A DNA stretch of 64,000 nt from Rothia dentocariosa ATCC 17931 (GCF_000164695.2 NC_014643.1:868001-932000); one strand, 5' to 3'. Counted from the stretch's first letter, positions 1-9,987 are shown. Notes: generated by a model from the sequence alone, not told the origin. Made by a program: numbers and translations.

Positions 1-1097
1 CTCGTATTCAGAGCCGCCCAGCCGTGCGTGAAAGCACGGGTCTGCACGCTGTCCTGAGCCTCAATCTCACCGGATGCAGCCCCCAAGTCAAAGGACAGCT
101 CGGGCGCGTTCGGAGTACCGTCATAGGCATCGTGCTGAGTTGCGTTGATACCGGTAAAGCGACCGCCTCCAAAAACCCAGAACCCAGCCAGACCATACAG
201 CAGATTCTCATCCGTGCCGCTAATCGGCGATGTCGAGTACCCGTGCGGGGTGCGCAAAATCGTGACCTTAGGAAGGGACTGCTGGGTATTCACAGCGCCG
301 TAGGCATCGCCCGAGCGGTCCTGCACCGCATTCAGCGTTACCAAGCCTTCGGCGCCGCGCCCAATATGGTTTCCCTGCATGGTGGCGTAGGCGCCGCTGA
401 GGAATTCTTGTGCGCCCCAGCCGAGCCACACTTCCTCGAACCCGCCGCCGTAGGCACTGTGGCTTTCCCATTTGCCCCAGCGCAGGCGCGATTCGGCAAT
501 ATTAGGCACCAGGATTTTGCCGATCTTATTCAGCTCAATACCGGCGAAGGAGATCAAGAAATCGAGATGCTGCCGAATCGTGGTGATGCTTTCAACGCCC
601 TGAATCGGCAGGTTTAGTCCGTAATAATCATTCTCTACGTCGTTATCAGCCATCACGCCGTCAAAGGGCGAGTTACGCAGTTCTTCCACCACGGAGTGCA
701 CCCACTGCCAGCGGTAGTCGGCACTCCACACCGCCATCTGGTAGTGCTGCCAGTACCCCGACCACTCAATCAGAGAGCCGTCTAGGCGGCGGGCGAACAA
801 ATCCTTACCGGTTGTGTTCAGAAGATCCTGCGCATATTTATAAGAGACACCCGAAGAGTAAATGGGGCCTGGTTCATAGGCGCGACTGGAAGAAAGGCAC
901 TTATAGGCGAGCACCACCATATTAGGTGACTGCTCTTTGAGGTAGCGTGCCGCATCCAGCTCCCAGGGCTGCAGAATAGCTACCGCGTAGTTCTGCGCCG
1001 CAAAGGCCAGCTGCTCTTCCGATATAGGGTCGCCGCCGTATCGAATCCAGGCACCAAATTTTCCCGGAGTGCCGGCTCGTAGAGAATTATCGCTCAT
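1..1097 (-). CDS. Putative glycoside-hydrolase-like TIM-barrel protein (GHL15-like), 3' part outside window
   Basis: The minus strand is open from an ATG at 1097 to the window edge, about 365 codons without a stop, so the C-terminus is missing. The start overlaps the pelF stop (ATGA), so the two genes are translationally coupled. The N-terminus (MSDNSLRAGTPGKFGAW) has no signal peptide. Segments such as AILQPWELDAARYLKEQ, MVVLAYKCLSSSR and FDGVMADNDVEND resemble the beta/alpha repeats of the hypothetical glycosyl-hydrolase families (GHL15/GH114-like), in which acidic residues at strand ends are catalytic; VMADNDVEND, about 160 residues in, is the best candidate acidic motif. Its place after pelG-pelF suggests a cytoplasmic glycan-trimming or control role in the same polysaccharide pathway. 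The family call is from recognition, not a search. Confidence 0.7.
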   Translation of the reverse strand, partial: MSDNSLRAGTPGKFGAWIRYGGDPISEEQLAFAAQNYAVAILQPWELDAARYLKEQSPNMVVLAYKCLSSSRAYEPGPIYSSGVSYKYAQDLLNTTGKDLFARRLDGSLIEWSGYWQHYQMAVWSADYRWQWVHSVVEELRNSPFDGVMADNDVENDYYGLNLPIQGVESITTIRQHLDFLISFAGIELNKIGKILVPNIAESRLRWGKWESHSAYGGGFEEVWLGWGAQEFLSGAYATMQGNHIGRGAEGLVTLNAVQDRSGDAYGAVNTQQSLPKVTILRTPHGYSTSPISGTDENLLYGLAGFWVFGGGRFTGINATQHDAYDGTPNAPELSFDLGAASGEIEAQDSVQTRAFTHGWAALNT

Positions 1098-2797
1098 TCT
1101 TCAATCTGCTCCGTAACTCGCTGAGGTATTTTACCTAGCTTACGGTATATCTGGTCATAACGGTCCATAACCAGGCGAAGTTGGAAGAACTTTACAACTC
1201 GGTTGTAAGCGTTAACACAGTACCGCTCATAGATGCTGGGTTCCTCCATCATGGTGCGAAGCGCCTGCGTGAAGCCTTCAACATCGCCCGGAATGGTTAG
1301 AATACCGCAGTTACCTATTTCACTGCCATCCGAGGTGACCAGCACATCATCGATCAGCTGCGACATACCGCCCACGTCGGTACTCACCAGCGGAATGGAT
1401 GCTGCCATCGCTTCCAGCGCCACAATGGGCTGACCTTCGTTGTAGCTGGGCATGAGCAGAACATCGAAGCGGTCCAGCATTTCGCGCACCTTCACGGTGC
1501 CGTGGAAGGTAATGAAGTCGCCCATATTGAGCTCTTCGATCGTGCGCACGCACAGCTCATAGTATTCGGGCATGTGGTTCTTCGGCCCGAGCACATCCAG
1601 GTGGAAGTTGTCGAGCCCGGCATCACGCAGCAGCGCAAGCGACTTCACAAGGTCTGTGAGCCCCTTAATGGGCACCACACGCGCAATAAACACGAAACGC
1701 CACATGTGACCGCGCCCCTCCGCCAGGATGCGCGCCCGAGCAGTCTGGCGCCCCACATACGCCGGGTACACGCTCTCGATAAGCATACCGTTCGGCAGCA
1801 CGACCGCGCGGTCTTCTTCACCCTCGTTGTACTGGTCGATGGGCGCACCAATACCGCGTGCCTCTTCAATCGCCTTGGGGTACAGATAGGTCACCATATC
1901 GGCGCTGGGGTAGCAGAAACGTCCCATTTCCAGGAACCAGACGCACCACGCAGTCTCTTCGAGCGTGACGGGACCCAGCTCGGGTTTATCGCGCGGCTCC
2001 TTCAGGAAGGCGTAATCCGTGGTGACGGGCTTGGCCATATTGCGTTCCAGCTTGGTATTGATAGTATCGCGCACATACAGGTTGTGTTCGGTCAACAGGA
2101 AGCTGGTGCCGTAATCGCGCGCACCCGCAGCGCCCAAAAGTGAGGCGTAGCCGGTGGTATGGGCGTGGTACACGCGGGCATAGGGCAGGCGCTCATGCAG
2201 CAGGGCGTACACGATAGAGACGAAGTTACGGATCTCCCAGAAGAGTTCGCCGAACGGAATCTGCGCGAGGAAGCCCCAGTTACCGACTGCCTCCATAAAC
2301 TCGCGGGTGCCGGTGAGAGCGAAGAGTGAGTAGGTGCGGGTGCGGGGGTTAATTCCTTCATCGTAGAACGACCAGAGCGGGTTTACATCGCCGTGAATAA
2401 GAGCATCGAAAGCGCTCATAAGTCTCGCCACCAGTTTCTTGCGTTGGCGACGATTCATCTTGAGGTTTTTCGGATTACATTCTTGGGCGAATTCTTCCTT
2501 ATGCTCCTCTAGGCTCAGGTAGATCACCTTCACCCATTTGACGTTTTCGGGCATACCGTACAGGTCTTTAAGTTCCTGTTTACTATCCCAGGAAATATGA
2601 ATAATTCCGAAGCTGATGCTCGGGTTTTCCACGATAATATCGTGAACCACTGCGGAAACCCCGCCCTTAAGGTAGGGGTAGGTCGATTCCATCACCAGCG
2701 CAACATCGACCTCAGGATAATCAGGGTCGGGTGTTCGGGGTCCCGGCGCGGGCAATTGCAGCGGGGCATAGTGGTTACGCATTGCGGTGTTTATCAA
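1094..2797 (-). CDS. pelF: PelF-like GT4 glycosyltransferase
   Basis: A 567-residue GT-B retaining glycosyltransferase. The N-terminal domain has YPYLKGGVSAVVHDII (about residues 40-55), the hallmark of the DUF3492 domain of PelF. The C-terminal GT4 domain shows FIARVVPIKGLTDLVKSL (about 370) and the E-x7-E motif in NEGQPIVALEAMA (about 455) that binds nucleotide sugar. In Pel systems PelF is the cytosolic polymerase that works with membrane protein PelG and uses UDP-GlcNAc/GalNAc. It lies 17 bp after the pelG-like gene and overlaps the next gene by 4 bp. The start is TTG at 2797, with AGAGG 8-9 bases upstream; ATG at 2782 is an alternative. P. aeruginosa PelF is somewhat shorter (about 507). 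Confidence 0.8.
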   Translation of the reverse strand: MINTAMRNHYAPLQLPAPGPRTPDPDYPEVDVALVMESTYPYLKGGVSAVVHDIIVENPSISFGIIHISWDSKQELKDLYGMPENVKWVKVIYLSLEEHKEEFAQECNPKNLKMNRRQRKKLVARLMSAFDALIHGDVNPLWSFYDEGINPRTRTYSLFALTGTREFMEAVGNWGFLAQIPFGELFWEIRNFVSIVYALLHERLPYARVYHAHTTGYASLLGAAGARDYGTSFLLTEHNLYVRDTINTKLERNMAKPVTTDYAFLKEPRDKPELGPVTLEETAWCVWFLEMGRFCYPSADMVTYLYPKAIEEARGIGAPIDQYNEGEEDRAVVLPNGMLIESVYPAYVGRQTARARILAEGRGHMWRFVFIARVVPIKGLTDLVKSLALLRDAGLDNFHLDVLGPKNHMPEYYELCVRTIEELNMGDFITFHGTVKVREMLDRFDVLLMPSYNEGQPIVALEAMAASIPLVSTDVGGMSQLIDDVLVTSDGSEIGNCGILTIPGDVEGFTQALRTMMEEPSIYERYCVNAYNRVVKFFQLRLVMDRYDQIYRKLGKIPQRVTEQIEE

Positions 2798-2814
2798 TGT
2801 ATATGACCTCTCAT

Positions 2815-4203
2815 CTACCAGGCTAGGGCACGACGCCAGAAGAGTGAGTATTCGGGATTAGCCCAGGCACGACGGTAGAGTATCCACGTGACGAGGGCGA
2901 GAATTGCTTCGCCGATAATGATGGGCAGATAACCGCCATCGTTCGGGATGATTGAAAAGGCGACAGTGACGATCAGCAGGTGTACCGCACCGATAATGTG
3001 CACAGTCTTAAACATGGTCATGTATTCCAGCTGATAGATGAAGAGCGCCATAGCCAGGAACAACCATGCCACCGTCAGTCCCGCATAGGCGAGCGGGAAG
3101 GTGTTCGGTACGAAGATATACATCAGAATGCCCGTAATGACCGAGCAGATAACTGAGACAATCAACGTGTTGCGCACGGAGGCGTGAGAAATACGCACTA
3201 CAGCGTGCGCCTCCGGCTCAATTTCATTGAAGGGAAGTTTATTGAAGAGGGTCCACAGACGCTGAATAGAGCCGTTCACGCGGTTAGACTCAACCACGAA
3301 GAAGTAGTTGTAGGCGATCACGCAGGGAACCAGGCTCATGTAGATGGCGATAACGTCGATCTTGCCGTTCGTCACCAAGAAGAGCACGTATTTATCAGCC
3401 CAGAGGATAGAACCGGTCAGCAGGCCGCGAATGACATCGCGGTAGGCGGCGCCTAGGGGAAGGCGGCTGAAATGGAACAACTGCTTAATTTCACGCCCGA
3501 TACCGCTGAACAGAATGGCCGACCCCACCAGCGGCGGCAGGAACCACACGGTCGGCAAAGTCAGCAGAACAATCGTGTAGCCTACCCATGCAAAGAACCA
3601 TAGCGGACGGTTTTTTGCCACGTTCGGCACAATAAGAAGCTGCGCATACGCAACGTTCAGCATACTCAAAAAGAGGAAGGATACCAGCGCCACCATATCC
3701 CAGTGCAGTACGAGCACCACGGGAATAGCGAAAAGGAACGCGATGGGCAGGCCCACCAGATAGAGGTAGCCCCAGTGGCGGCTAAACGCCCTCAGCTCGC
3801 TAATATGCTGATATTTCGGGTCGGTATCGAGAGTAGCAAGAAGTTCTTGCGCCTCTTTGGATTTGTGATCCCGTTTGAGAATCGCCGCTTCTTCCTGAAC
3901 CTCGCGGCGCGCATCCTCAACTTTCAGATGTTCGGATTCGAGGGCGCGGTAAATAGGCATGCATACCGCCTGGCTTAACCAGGGAACCACGATGGATGCC
4001 GCCAGAATAATCTGGATAAGCGGCACCGACCCCACATAGTTCTTGCTGAGAATGGGGGTTACGAACGGGAATGCGACTGTTAGGAGTGCAACGGGAGATA
4101 CATAGAGAAGAAAATTGTAGAGGAGTCTCCAGCTCCAGCGGTTTTTCGGGATGTCTGCATGGTGGGAAGACAAGACGGGAACTTCTTTCAGCGCTATTCT
4201 CAC
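2815..4203 (-). CDS. pelG: PelG-like polysaccharide membrane transporter
   Basis: A 462-residue protein with about twelve hydrophobic segments, interrupted by a charged stretch around residues 88-125 (EDARREVQEEAAILKRDHK). Size and topology match PelG of the MOP flippase-like superfamily, which moves Pel polymer across the cytoplasmic membrane with PelF. GLLTGSILWADKYVLFL (about 260-276) resembles the GIWxDKFIFW segment conserved in PelG. It is the first gene of the pelG-pelF-hydrolase operon. The start is GTG at 4203 with only a weak ribosome-binding site. No PelD/PelE regulators or PelA deacetylase are seen in the window. Confidence 0.75.
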   Translation of the reverse strand: MRIALKEVPVLSSHHADIPKNRWSWRLLYNFLLYVSPVALLTVAFPFVTPILSKNYVGSVPLIQIILAASIVVPWLSQAVCMPIYRALESEHLKVEDARREVQEEAAILKRDHKSKEAQELLATLDTDPKYQHISELRAFSRHWGYLYLVGLPIAFLFAIPVVLVLHWDMVALVSFLFLSMLNVAYAQLLIVPNVAKNRPLWFFAWVGYTIVLLTLPTVWFLPPLVGSAILFSGIGREIKQLFHFSRLPLGAAYRDVIRGLLTGSILWADKYVLFLVTNGKIDVIAIYMSLVPCVIAYNYFFVVESNRVNGSIQRLWTLFNKLPFNEIEPEAHAVVRISHASVRNTLIVSVICSVITGILMYIFVPNTFPLAYAGLTVAWLFLAMALFIYQLEYMTMFKTVHIIGAVHLLIVTVAFSIIPNDGGYLPIIIGEAILALVTWILYRRAWANPEYSLFWRRALAW

Positions 4204-4321
4204 CTAATGCCTATATGTATATTGCCCCTGTACCTGTGGTTTAAGGGCAGGGATGGGCTACGCGCAGGAAAAACTGCGCTGAACGACTAGGTGATCGGTT
4301 TTCGGGATTTCAACCCCTTGT

Positions 4322-4350
4322 ATTGTATACGTGTAAACTATTTTTGACAC
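4322..4350 (-). promoter_or_regulatory. Candidate promoter of the pelG operon
   Basis: Read on the minus strand, GTGTCA (4345-4350; 4/6 match to TTGACA) is followed after 17 bases by TACAAT (4322-4327; 5/6 match to TATAAT), about 118 bases upstream of pelG. This is a consensus match only. Confidence 0.35.
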
Positions 4351-4606
4351 GCAGCCCGCAACTGGGATTTATGCCACATATTCCCCGCTTTTTAAGGCAG
4401 GGGAAGCCGCATACGTGCATCACAAGGTTTCACTACTACTTGAGTATAGCGGTACCGAACCAAGTTTGCGGGGTTTACCGTCAGATGTGCACAAAAATAT
4501 CTCACGCGTCATGCGCTGAAATACTTAAAAATCCCTGATAAATAGCGGAATATCGGCTAAAAAATATTCTTCATTTTAATCAGCGTCACACCGCGACACG
4601 ACGACA

Positions 4607-4657
4607 AAAAGCTGTTCCCTGCCCCACCCACACACGGGCGGAGAGGGAACAGCTTTT
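4607..4657 (-). terminator. Terminator of the glutamate dehydrogenase gene
   Basis: A perfect 14-bp inverted repeat, AAAAGCTGTTCCCT (4607-4620) with AGGGAACAGCTTTT (4644-4657), around a 23-base loop. It starts 20 bases after the gdh stop and is followed on the minus strand by a short T-rich run. Confidence 0.8.
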
Positions 4658-4677
4658 GTTATATCTTAAGAAGAGCT

Positions 4678-7600
4678 TTAGGATGCGCTCGACAGGGTAC
4701 GCAGCGCCACCGAGATCACGGCTAGGCGCGGGTGCGATGCGCTGTCGGGCTCGGCATTGCGGACCTCATCAAAGATGCGGTCGATATTGCCCACACGGGT
4801 CGGGTGGTTCTTAATCCAGGAATCCAACGCCTGCAAAGCCCCCTCGGGGTTGCTTGGCGCGTGTCCTGCGTCCTCCTCAGCCACCGACGTTGCAAGCTCT
4901 GCGGCGGTCTCGTAGAGGCTGCCGCGCAGGGCCTGACGTGAGAGGGTCTCCCAACGGTCGTTACGGGGCAGCTCGCTAATGAGGCCGAGCAGCTCATCAA
5001 CCTTGAAGCGGTCGTAGGTTGCGAAGTAAATCGGTGCCAGCTCAACCGCCTTGAAGTCGTTATCGCGGGCAGAGCGAATAACATCCAAGAGAGCGTAACC
5101 CTCGAAGCCGCGAATCCAGATAACAATGAGTTCTTCGGGAAGACCCCAAGCCTCGCCGGCATCGCGCTTGGAGCGAACTCGTGCACGGGAAACATCCGAG
5201 AGGTACGCGGGCAGGTTGTTGCGAAGCTCCACCACATCGCCAAAGCGTTCCAGCAGGGAGCTGATCGGATTGCCCGCAACCACACCGCGCTCGGCGATAA
5301 ACCAACGCACCACACGGTCAAGAACGCGCTGATCATCATGCAGCACGGTGTTCCACGCATCCAGGGAAGTATGTGCGGGCAATTCGCGGTGCAGTTTCGC
5401 GGCTTTACCCAGCTCGAAGAGCTCGCGGGCGATGATGAAGGCGCGGGCGACCGCATCCACTCCAACGCTGGTTTCTTCGACCGCGCGGTAAGCGAAGGTA
5501 ATACCGCCCAGGTTTACCATCTCGTTGGCAACGCGGGTGCAGATAATCTCTTTGCGCAGCGGATGCGAATCCAGGTACTCGCCGAAACGCTCCACCAGAG
5601 GCGCCGGGAAGTATTCGCGCAGCAGGCCCTCCAAATAGGGGTCGTCCGCGAAGTCGGTCTCTTCCAGGGCGTGTGTAAGGTAAATCTTCACGTAGGCGGC
5701 CAGCACGGAAAGCTCGGGGCGGGTCAGCATCTCGCCGGTGGTGTCAAACCGTGCCTGCAGTTCCTTATCCGTGGGCAGGAACTCGACGGTACGGTTCAGA
5801 CCGGCGTGCTTTTCGAGGTCACGCATCAGGCGCTTATAGACGTCAATGCCCAACGTGCCGTAGTTGAATTCGCCCTGCAGCAGAACGTTCTGCTCAACGT
5901 TGGTTTCAAGCACCTTGGCGCCGACTTCGTCCCGCAGGGATTCGATGAACGATGCGCGCTCATCCGGGGCAAGCTCACCGCGTGCCACCAGACGATCCAC
6001 CAGAATCTTGATGTTCACCTCGCGGTCACTGGTTTCCACACCTGCGGAGTTGTCGATGGCGTCGGTATTGATGATGACTCCGTTGCGTGCAGCCTCCACG
6101 CGGCCCAGCTGGGTGAAGCCAAGGTTGCCACCCTCGCCCACGATCTTGGCGCGCAGCTCGTTGCCGTTCACGCGCAGGGCGTCGTTTGCCTTATCGCCCA
6201 CCTGCGCGTTGGTTTCGGTGGATGCCTTCACGTAGGTGCCGATACCACCGTTGTAGAGCAGATCAACCGGAGCCCTCAGGATCGCAGAAAGCAGCTCGGA
6301 GGGTGCCAGCTCGGTAACATCGTCCTCAAGACCCAGCACCTCGCGCACCTGCGGGGTGATCTCAATGGACTTCAAACCGCGCGAATACACGCCGCCGCCC
6401 TCAGAAATCAGCTCGCGGTTGTAATCCTGCCACGAAGAACGCGGCAGCTTGTACAGGCGCACGCGCTCCTCGAAAGAGACGGCGGGGTCCGGGTTCGGAT
6501 CCAGGAAAATATCGCGATGATCGAAGGCGGCGACCAGGCGGGTTTTCTCAGAGCGCATCAGACCGTTGCCGAAGACATCGCCGGACATATCACCAATACC
6601 CACAGCGGTGAATTCTTCGCTCTGGCAGTCGTGGCCGAGCTCGGCAAAGTGACGTTTGACGGACTCCCACGCGCCACGGGCGGTAATGCCCATCGCCTTG
6701 TGGTCGTAGCCAACCGAGCCGCCGGATGCGAACGCATCGCCCAGCCAGAACCCATACTCGGCGCTAATAGCGTTTGCGGTATCCGAGAATGCGGCAGTCC
6801 CCTTATCGGCGGCAACCACCAGGTAGTAGTCGTCACCGTCGCGGGCGATCACGCCCTCGGGGCGGACTACGGTCTCGGTGCCGTCGGTGGCAACGGAGAG
6901 GTTATCGGTCACATCCAGCAGGGAGCGGATAAAGATCTTGTAGGATTCGCGACCCTCGGTAATCCAGGCGTCGCGGTCCACAGCGGGATCGGGCAGCTGC
7001 TTGGGGTAGAAACCGCCCTTGGCGCCGGTTGGAATAATAACGGCGTTCTTGACCATCTGCGCCTTGACCAGGCCCAACACCTCGGTGCGGAAGTCGTCGC
7101 GACGGTCTGACCAGCGCAGACCGCCACGCGCCACATTGCCGAAGCGCAGGTGCACGCCCTCCACGCGCGGGGAGTACACGAAAATCTCGAACTTGGGGTG
7201 CGGCAGAGGCGCAAAATCGATCTGCTCGGGCGCAATCTTGAACGCAAGCGCTTCTCGACCCAAGTATGCGTTGGTGCGCAGAATAGCCTTGAGAATTTTC
7301 AGGAGCGAGCGCAGGTAGCGATCGGCGTCCAGGGTTGGAATCTTGTTGAGTTCTTCGCGAATCTGCTCCAGGATTTCTTCGCGTTGAGCTTCGCGCTGCT
7401 CATCGGTGAGCCCGTTGTTCGGGTCGAAGCTGGTGTGGAAGAACTGGACGTAGAGCTTTGCGATCTGCGGGTACGCCATCAACGTATTTGACATGAACGA
7501 CGGCGTGTAGCCTAGGCCCAGCTGAATCAGGTAGTGGTTGAAGGCGCGGAATAAGCGGACTTCTTTCCAGGTGAGCCCGTGGGCCAGAATAAGCCGGTCC

Positions 7601-9576
7601 AGGGTGTCGGAGTCGCGCTCTCCCAGCAGGTAGGCGTTGAGTGCATCCTCGTAGAGCGTTGCAACAGCGTGCGGGTCTACACCTTCGGGGAACTGCACAC
7701 CAAAGTCGTACAGGTATCCGTAGTCCTGCCCATCTTCGGGCGCGAACTCGTAGGGCCTTTGGTCAACGACGACCAGTCCCATATTCTGCATCACCGGGAG
7801 CAGCTCGGTGAGGGTATGCGGTGCTGACAGGTAGGTCTTCAGACGGGTGGTAGCTAAGTCGCCGGTCTCAACTTTGATAGCGGCGGGCCTCTGGGTATCG
7901 CCCGAGAGAGATTCAAAAATCACAATATCCTCGATCGCGTTTTCTACTTCGTAGTCGGCGCGGTAGGTTGCTGGCGCGGCTTCCGCCCAGGCGGAGGCGA
8001 GCCGGCGTCCCTCTGCACCGGGTTTCCAGCCCTCAAGCGCGGCGGCGGTAGCCTCTCCCCAGGAGCGGGTAGCGGCTTGCAGGCGCTTCTCAAGGGCGCT
8101 TACATCAACATCCGGCACGACGTTCGGGTCGGCGAGCCGGATGCGGAAAAACACACGCGCCAACGACGATGCCGAGAGGTAAATCTGGTAGTCGATGGCG
8201 GTTAAATCAAATTCTTCGCGGAATACCTGCTGGATGCGGGTGCGCACAGAGGTGTTGTACCGATCGCGTGGCAGATACACCACCGCAGAGATAAACCGTG
8301 CGAACTGGTCGGGGCGCAAGAAGAGACGGGTCTTGCGCCGTTCCTCCAGACCCATGATGCCGCGGAAAGTTTCAGTGAGCGTATTCACCGTGGCGTGCAT
8401 GAGTTCAAGGCGCGGGTAGTCTTCGATGAAGCCGATGAGCATCTTATCGGAGTAAGAGCCGGGGTGGAATCCAAGGCGACGGCGCACCATGGCGATACGT
8501 TCGCGAATGAGCGGGGTTTCTATGGCTGGCAGAGAGTATGCCTGGCGGGTAAACAGCCCCAGAATCACGTATTCGCCGACCACGCGCCCGCTCGCGTTGA
8601 AGCGGCGCACCCCAATGTAGTCGAGGTAGTCGGTGCTCTGAATGGTGGAGCGGGTGTTCGCCTTCGTAATGTAGAGTGGGCGCGGCCTGAGCGCGCGAGC
8701 GAGGGTATCGTTTTCCAGCCGGATGCGGTGCTGCCCTTCGGTGGACCGCAGGATACCCAACGCCGAGTGAGGGCGGTCTGCCAGTTCGAGAACCCCTGAA
8801 GAGCCATCGAGCAGGCGCTCTTTGATACCCATGAAAAGGAAGTTACCGCGGGCGAGCCAGCGCAAAAAGTCCTGTGCGATTTCGATGCGTGAGGAAGGTT
8901 CGTTACCGCCGGGATGCGCGGTGAAAGATTCTTCGCCTTCGCCGAGGGTTATGCCGCGCAGCGCATCCAGGGATTCGGCGATAGTGTTCACGCGCTCGGC
9001 CATGGCTTCGGCATCGGTTTCGCAGGCTTTAATATCGTCGAGGATTTTAAGTGCGGTAACGCGCAGGCGTTCGCTGTCTTCGTCGTTGAGCTTGCGGGTG
9101 AGGCGAATCGCGATCCAAGACTCGATCATGGGATGCGCCGTGAGCTTGCCGTCCTTCGCTGAGAGCACAGGCAGCCCGTAGGTTGCGGTATCGCCGCTGG
9201 CGAGGTTACTGGCGCGACCAGCGCCGCGTGCCGAGAGAAGTTTTCCGTTGGGGTCGCGATCCACGATGAAGATGGGGTGGAAGAGCGAGTAGACGCCGCC
9301 GAAGTCTGAGGCGATTTCAGCGGTGAGGGAACTGACGAGGTACCCCATATCGTCGGTGACGACGAGCAGCGTGGTGGAGTATTCGTCGTTATGCACGGTA
9401 ACCGCAGGGGTATTGGGTTCGCGCGTCTCAGCGAGCGCACGGTGCGCTCGCGCTAACTCTTCTAGTTCTTCCGTTGAGAAGACTTCTCGGTCTTCAACGG
9501 GGCTGTTCTGGTAATACTGTTCAATCCACGCATCATCGCCAGACCAGCGTTTCATAGCGTTGTCATTCACTGACAA
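4678..9576 (-). CDS. gdh2: NAD-specific glutamate dehydrogenase, large (180 kDa) type
   Basis: 1632 residues, the usual length for the bacterial 180-kDa NAD-GDH family (Bac_GDH). These enzymes convert L-glutamate + NAD to 2-oxoglutarate + ammonia and mainly act in glutamate catabolism. The N-terminal third carries ACT-like regulatory segments. The catalytic core has GNVARGGLRWSDRRDDFRTE and PTGAKGGFYPKQL (about residue 850), the GAKGG signature of glutamate-binding dehydrogenases, followed by a Rossmann region with GGNLGFTQLGR. The start is TTG at 9576, chosen because GGAGG lies 6 bases upstream; the GTG two codons later is an alternative. It is a single-gene unit with its own terminator. Confidence 0.93.
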   Translation of the reverse strand: MSVNDNAMKRWSGDDAWIEQYYQNSPVEDREVFSTEELEELARAHRALAETREPNTPAVTVHNDEYSTTLLVVTDDMGYLVSSLTAEIASDFGGVYSLFHPIFIVDRDPNGKLLSARGAGRASNLASGDTATYGLPVLSAKDGKLTAHPMIESWIAIRLTRKLNDEDSERLRVTALKILDDIKACETDAEAMAERVNTIAESLDALRGITLGEGEESFTAHPGGNEPSSRIEIAQDFLRWLARGNFLFMGIKERLLDGSSGVLELADRPHSALGILRSTEGQHRIRLENDTLARALRPRPLYITKANTRSTIQSTDYLDYIGVRRFNASGRVVGEYVILGLFTRQAYSLPAIETPLIRERIAMVRRRLGFHPGSYSDKMLIGFIEDYPRLELMHATVNTLTETFRGIMGLEERRKTRLFLRPDQFARFISAVVYLPRDRYNTSVRTRIQQVFREEFDLTAIDYQIYLSASSLARVFFRIRLADPNVVPDVDVSALEKRLQAATRSWGEATAAALEGWKPGAEGRRLASAWAEAAPATYRADYEVENAIEDIVIFESLSGDTQRPAAIKVETGDLATTRLKTYLSAPHTLTELLPVMQNMGLVVVDQRPYEFAPEDGQDYGYLYDFGVQFPEGVDPHAVATLYEDALNAYLLGERDSDTLDRLILAHGLTWKEVRLFRAFNHYLIQLGLGYTPSFMSNTLMAYPQIAKLYVQFFHTSFDPNNGLTDEQREAQREEILEQIREELNKIPTLDADRYLRSLLKILKAILRTNAYLGREALAFKIAPEQIDFAPLPHPKFEIFVYSPRVEGVHLRFGNVARGGLRWSDRRDDFRTEVLGLVKAQMVKNAVIIPTGAKGGFYPKQLPDPAVDRDAWITEGRESYKIFIRSLLDVTDNLSVATDGTETVVRPEGVIARDGDDYYLVVAADKGTAAFSDTANAISAEYGFWLGDAFASGGSVGYDHKAMGITARGAWESVKRHFAELGHDCQSEEFTAVGIGDMSGDVFGNGLMRSEKTRLVAAFDHRDIFLDPNPDPAVSFEERVRLYKLPRSSWQDYNRELISEGGGVYSRGLKSIEITPQVREVLGLEDDVTELAPSELLSAILRAPVDLLYNGGIGTYVKASTETNAQVGDKANDALRVNGNELRAKIVGEGGNLGFTQLGRVEAARNGVIINTDAIDNSAGVETSDREVNIKILVDRLVARGELAPDERASFIESLRDEVGAKVLETNVEQNVLLQGEFNYGTLGIDVYKRLMRDLEKHAGLNRTVEFLPTDKELQARFDTTGEMLTRPELSVLAAYVKIYLTHALEETDFADDPYLEGLLREYFPAPLVERFGEYLDSHPLRKEIICTRVANEMVNLGGITFAYRAVEETSVGVDAVARAFIIARELFELGKAAKLHRELPAHTSLDAWNTVLHDDQRVLDRVVRWFIAERGVVAGNPISSLLERFGDVVELRNNLPAYLSDVSRARVRSKRDAGEAWGLPEELIVIWIRGFEGYALLDVIRSARDNDFKAVELAPIYFATYDRFKVDELLGLISELPRNDRWETLSRQALRGSLYETAAELATSVAEEDAGHAPSNPEGALQALDSWIKNHPTRVGNIDRIFDEVRNAEPDSASHPRLAVISVALRTLSSAS

Positions 9577-9987
9577 GGTATGCCTCCGAAGTTTGTATCA
9601 CTTCTCTGTGACGTTCTGTCTGTGTTTTATACGGCGTTGTGTGTAATCTCTTCCTAGCTTATACCCTGTACACCGGTGCAGGCTTCCATTTTAGGGAAAT
9701 CCGGCAGGAAAATATTTTTATTGCGGAGATAAATCACATATGCTTCCGCTCTGAGCAATATTTGAGGCTTTTCGTGTTGTTTTTGAGGCATTAAACCCGT
9801 ATTCGTGGCATTTGTATACATTCCGGTGCCTGTCGTGTTTTTAGCCGGAAAGCTGCATGCGTTGAGGGGCTTTATTCCGAGCACGTGGCATGAACACAGT
9901 TCCGGGAGCGATGGTTTGCCTTGGGCATTCATCCTTCAAAGCCTTAACCATCGCCCCCGGAATTTTTATCTATCTTCCCGTTTGGGC
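9577..9987. other. Intergenic region upstream of glutamate dehydrogenase
   Basis: 411 bases. It contains the GDH ribosome-binding site, presumably its promoter (no clean -35/-10 pair seen), and a long hairpin at 9900-9962. No gene was recognised. Confidence 0.5.
9900..9962. terminator. Long hairpin downstream of the quinone oxidoreductase gene
   Basis: The arm TTCCGGGAGCGATGGTT (9900-9916) pairs with AACCATCGCCCCCGGAA (9946-9962), with one mismatch. A T-run follows on the plus strand (9963-9967) but not on the minus strand, although the gene it follows is on the minus strand. It may act bidirectionally. It shares a GGGAGCG outer arm with other hairpins in the window. Confidence 0.5.

Larger units (their letters stand above)
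4204..4677. other. Intergenic region between glutamate dehydrogenase and pelG
   Basis: 474 bases without a convincing gene. It holds the candidate pelG promoter and, at its right end, the glutamate dehydrogenase terminator. The middle (about 4350-4600) is AT-rich, and nothing else was recognised there. Confidence 0.6.

Noticed and set aside
24..617. 197-codon plus-strand ORF at the left edge
   Set aside because: It is antisense to the open minus-strand hydrolase-like frame, which overlaps pelF in a coupled way; the plus frame has no family features.
4323..4538. 71-codon ORF between pelG and gdh
   Set aside because: It overlaps the candidate pelG promoter, lacks a ribosome-binding site and has no recognisable features.
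5338..7110. 590-codon plus-strand ORF
   Set aside because: It is the antisense shadow of the glutamate dehydrogenase gene, whose codon usage yields long antisense frames; no domain was recognised.
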